Assembly (NCBI GenBank): GCA_039621445.1
Contig: CP154955.1
Span: 57,961,698 to 58,025,697, forward strand
Reading direction: 5' to 3'
Length of the DNA: 64,000 bases
Source of the DNA: Euglena gracilis
Taxonomy: Eukaryota; Euglenida; Euglenophyceae; Euglenales
Shown here: piece after piece, positions 61,815-64,000 of the stretch
Layout: every line of letters begins with the position of its first letter
How positions within the stretch are numbered: the first letter of the stretch is position 1
Notes under the pieces: generated by a model
Databases searched by the model: none
What the model was told of the DNA's origin: nothing
The model's input: the letters and a program-made list of their open reading frames with translations, nothing else
Position numbers and translations under genes: made by a program

Positions 61815-62180
61815 AGTGTGCTGTGTGTGTATTGTGTGTGTGTTGTGTTGTGTGTGTGTGTGTGTGTGTGTTGTGTGTGTGTTGTGTGTTGTGCGCATGA
61901 ACATTGTGCGTGTTGTGTGTGTTGTGTGTTGTGTGTGTGTTGTGTGTATTGTGTGTGTTTTTTTTTGTGTTGTGTGTGTGTTGTGTGTTGTGTGTTGTGT
62001 GTGTTGTGTGTGTGTTGTGTGTGTGTGTGTTGTGTGTGTTGTGTGTATTGTGTGTGTGTTGTGTGTATTGTGTGTGTGTTGTGTGTTGTGTGTGTGTGTG
62101 TGTGTTGTGTGTGTTGTGTGTGTTGTGTGTTGTGCGTATGAACGTTGTGCTTGTTGTGTGTGTGTGTGTGTCTGCATGTG
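61815..62180. repeat. GTGTGTTGTGT array with internal duplication
   Basis: TGTGTGTTG units; the interruption GTTGTGCGCATGAAC recurs as GTTGTGCGTATGAAC about 245 bases later, pointing to a segmental duplication inside the array. Confidence 0.9.
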
Positions 62181-62306
62181 TTGGCTATTGGGCATGTCGC
62201 ATCGCATGTGCCTTTGTTGCCACGCTGCCTCTTGCCTCCTCCGCAGAGTCCCCGGTGGATGCGGCCAGGCCTTCGGCACTGCTGATCCCCAAGCACCACG
62301 TCCCTG

Positions 62307-62396
62307 ATGCACGCCGTCTACGCCCCGCCCCCCTCCTACCTGCCCCCCTCCTACTCCAGCCCCGGGGCCGCCTCTTTTGTTGGTCCCCAACACTGA
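62307..62396 (+). CDS. Possible terminal exon, proline/serine-rich
   Basis: A frame reads MHAVYAPPPSYLPPSYSS, PGAASFVGPQH and TGA at 62,394-62,396, with G/C-ending codons. An in-frame stop lies at 62,283, and an AAG just before could serve as acceptor. The alternative frame is also open here, and a long GT array precedes it, so coding status is uncertain. Confidence 0.25.
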   Translation: MHAVYAPPPSYLPPSYSSPGAASFVGPQH

Positions 62397-62913
62397 TTTG
62401 AGGAGAACCGTGCCTCGGGCGAGGCTCAAGTTCATTGCGGGTTTGAGTTCACACCGCCAAGGTGGGAACCAGGCTTGTGCTTAGTCGGGTGCCTACCCCA
62501 CGGGGGGGGGGGTGGGTGCTAGGGGCAGGCACCCCATAGCACCCGATCCGCCCCCCCCCGGGGGGGGGGGGGTAGGGTTTTGGGGGGTGCCTGCCCCTAG
62601 CAGGCACCCCCCCTCCAACCCCGGCGCCGAAGGCGCCGGGGGCCCGGAAAAGGCCATTTTCAATGAAAATTTTCTGGGTCCGGCCCGGACCCCTATCCCC
62701 CCCCGGGGGGGGGTGTGCCTGCTAGGGGCAGGCACCCTATAGCACCCACCCCCCTCCCCCCCCCCGGTCGGTAAGCACAAGCATGGTGGGAACTCCACAA
62801 CAGGGGTGCACATGGTGGTACACAAATGACACACACACACACACACACACGCACACACACACACACACACACACAATAACCTGCCAACCGGGACCCCCGA
62901 AATGAAGTTACTC

Positions 62914-63337
62914 CAGGGGTTTTCTAAAGCTGGAAGGGACCCCACCCCAGGGGGGGGGGGTGGTCCAGCCAGCCAGCACTTTTTTTTCCCAGCCAGCACC
63001 TCCCAGCTGGGCTTTGGACTCTCTGGGGTCCGCTGAAATAACATTGGATCCTGCCTGGCGAAGGCGGCATGGGCCGAAACATCATCGGTGTGAAGTGCCG
63101 AACATTTTTTTTTTCCAAAATAGGGGTCAGAAATGGCCAAAAATGGCATTTTTGAGTGGTCTATTGCTGAAAAATACCAACCCTGCTGGATTTGACTTTT
63201 TTGGCATTTTTTTGTACCCGCCGGTTCCAGCTCCCAGCTGGCTGGACCCCCCCCCCCCAGGGGGTTCCAGCCAGCAGTCCAGCCTTTTTCCAGCTGGGCC
63301 AGGGGACCCCCCCGGGGGGTCCTTAAGAAAACCCCTG
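62914..63337. mobile_element. CAGGGGTTTTC element with CCAGCCAGCA core
   Basis: Ends CAGGGGTTTTCTAAAG and CCTTAAGAAAACCCCTG. The core contains TGGTCCAGCCAGCCAGCAC and its mirrored partner. The flanks do not match, so no target duplication is claimed. Similar CCAGCCAGCAGCCTTTTTCC cores lie at 53,155-53,520, 55,440-55,700, 56,510-56,590 and 58,980-59,040. Confidence 0.7.
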
Positions 63338-64000
63338 GCCGAAACCCAGCACCAATTGACACTTGAACATTTTAACCCTGAGGGTGTAAGGGTGCATGGT
63401 GGAGGGAGGTGGCATACGGGCACCGTGGGCTTGGGGTCAGAGCTGGTGACGGAAGCAATTGAATGACCCCCTCCCTTTTTTTTTAAGGGAAGTCGCACCT
63501 CCCCGGGGTGGGGTGGGTGGGTGGGTGCTATGGGCAGGCGGGGGGTTGAGTGACAGAGGCATCTCAGCACTTTCGACCCCCGGGGAGGTTGGGGGGTTGG
63601 GGTGGGTGGTGCTAAAGCGCACCCCCAAAATTTTCACGAGAAAAAAATTTGCCGGGACTCCCAGAGTCGGGACCCAAAATACCAACCCTCTGATGGGGGG
63701 TGTGTGTGTGTGTGTGTGTGCCAAGCACCCCATACCGCGAGGCACCCCTCGTGGTCGGTTAACGCAGGCCAAAGCCCCCCCCAAAAAAAGCAAGGCGGTG
63801 CTGTGGCCCCGCCCCCTCCGCAGCGTACGCTCCACTCGGTGGGCCTCTGAGTTGTCCACGGTGTCTGAATTCCCACACCAGATAAACTGATAAAACCCCC
63901 CGGGATATATGACCCCCCCCCCCGGATCCTCGATAAATCTGATAAACCCGACATGGACAAAAAATGTGCTGTTGCGCGCGCGCTGCCTTTTAGGCGCAGC

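Overview
This window is nuclear DNA from a eukaryote, most likely a free-living protist or alga with a large, repeat-filled genome. Short GC-rich coding islands (36-150 nt) sit between introns of 0.5-4 kb with GT donors and mostly AG acceptors. There is no operon structure, no rRNA and no convincing tRNA. I could not place the organism more precisely. A run of N at about 52.2 kb and several apparent one-base gaps in otherwise intact exons suggest a draft assembly.

The best-supported gene lies on the + strand at about 9.8-26.8 kb. It is a split gene of about 12 exons for a polytopic membrane protein of the chloroquine-resistance-transporter / CRT-like transporter (CRT/CLT) family in the drug/metabolite transporter superfamily. 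Exons 2-12 carry helices matching family helices 2-10 in the right order, and nearly all splice phases agree. The exon for helix 1 was not found. Exons 6 and 7 lack an AG acceptor.

A second + strand gene of unknown function follows. Its core exons at 35.1, 38.2, 39.3 and 40.6 kb join in phase and encode charged, coiled-coil-like sequence. Likely later exons lie at 41.7, 44.7, 48.3, 48.9, 53.7 and 54.96 kb, ending in a stop at 55,112, but it is unproven that all belong to one gene. At 56.2 and 57.4 kb two more + strand exons encode the end of a small EF-hand-like protein, stopping at 57,496.

The rest is repeats. The main class is short non-autonomous DNA transposons (about 230-840 bp) with ends of the type CAGG...CTTAAG, several with exact 8-bp target duplications, the hallmark of hAT elements. 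They form many subfamilies, are often nested, and nearly all hold runs of C followed directly by runs of G. A 2.1-kb element at 45.4-47.5 kb carries decayed transposase-like ORFs and is itself interrupted by one of the short elements. A separate class of foldback elements has arms built from reiterated GCGC-type palindromes (8.3-9.0, 10.0-10.5, 27.8-29.1 kb). Long GT, CA, GTGA, CATA and CAG/CAA arrays make up much of the remainder and produce most of the long but meaningless open frames.
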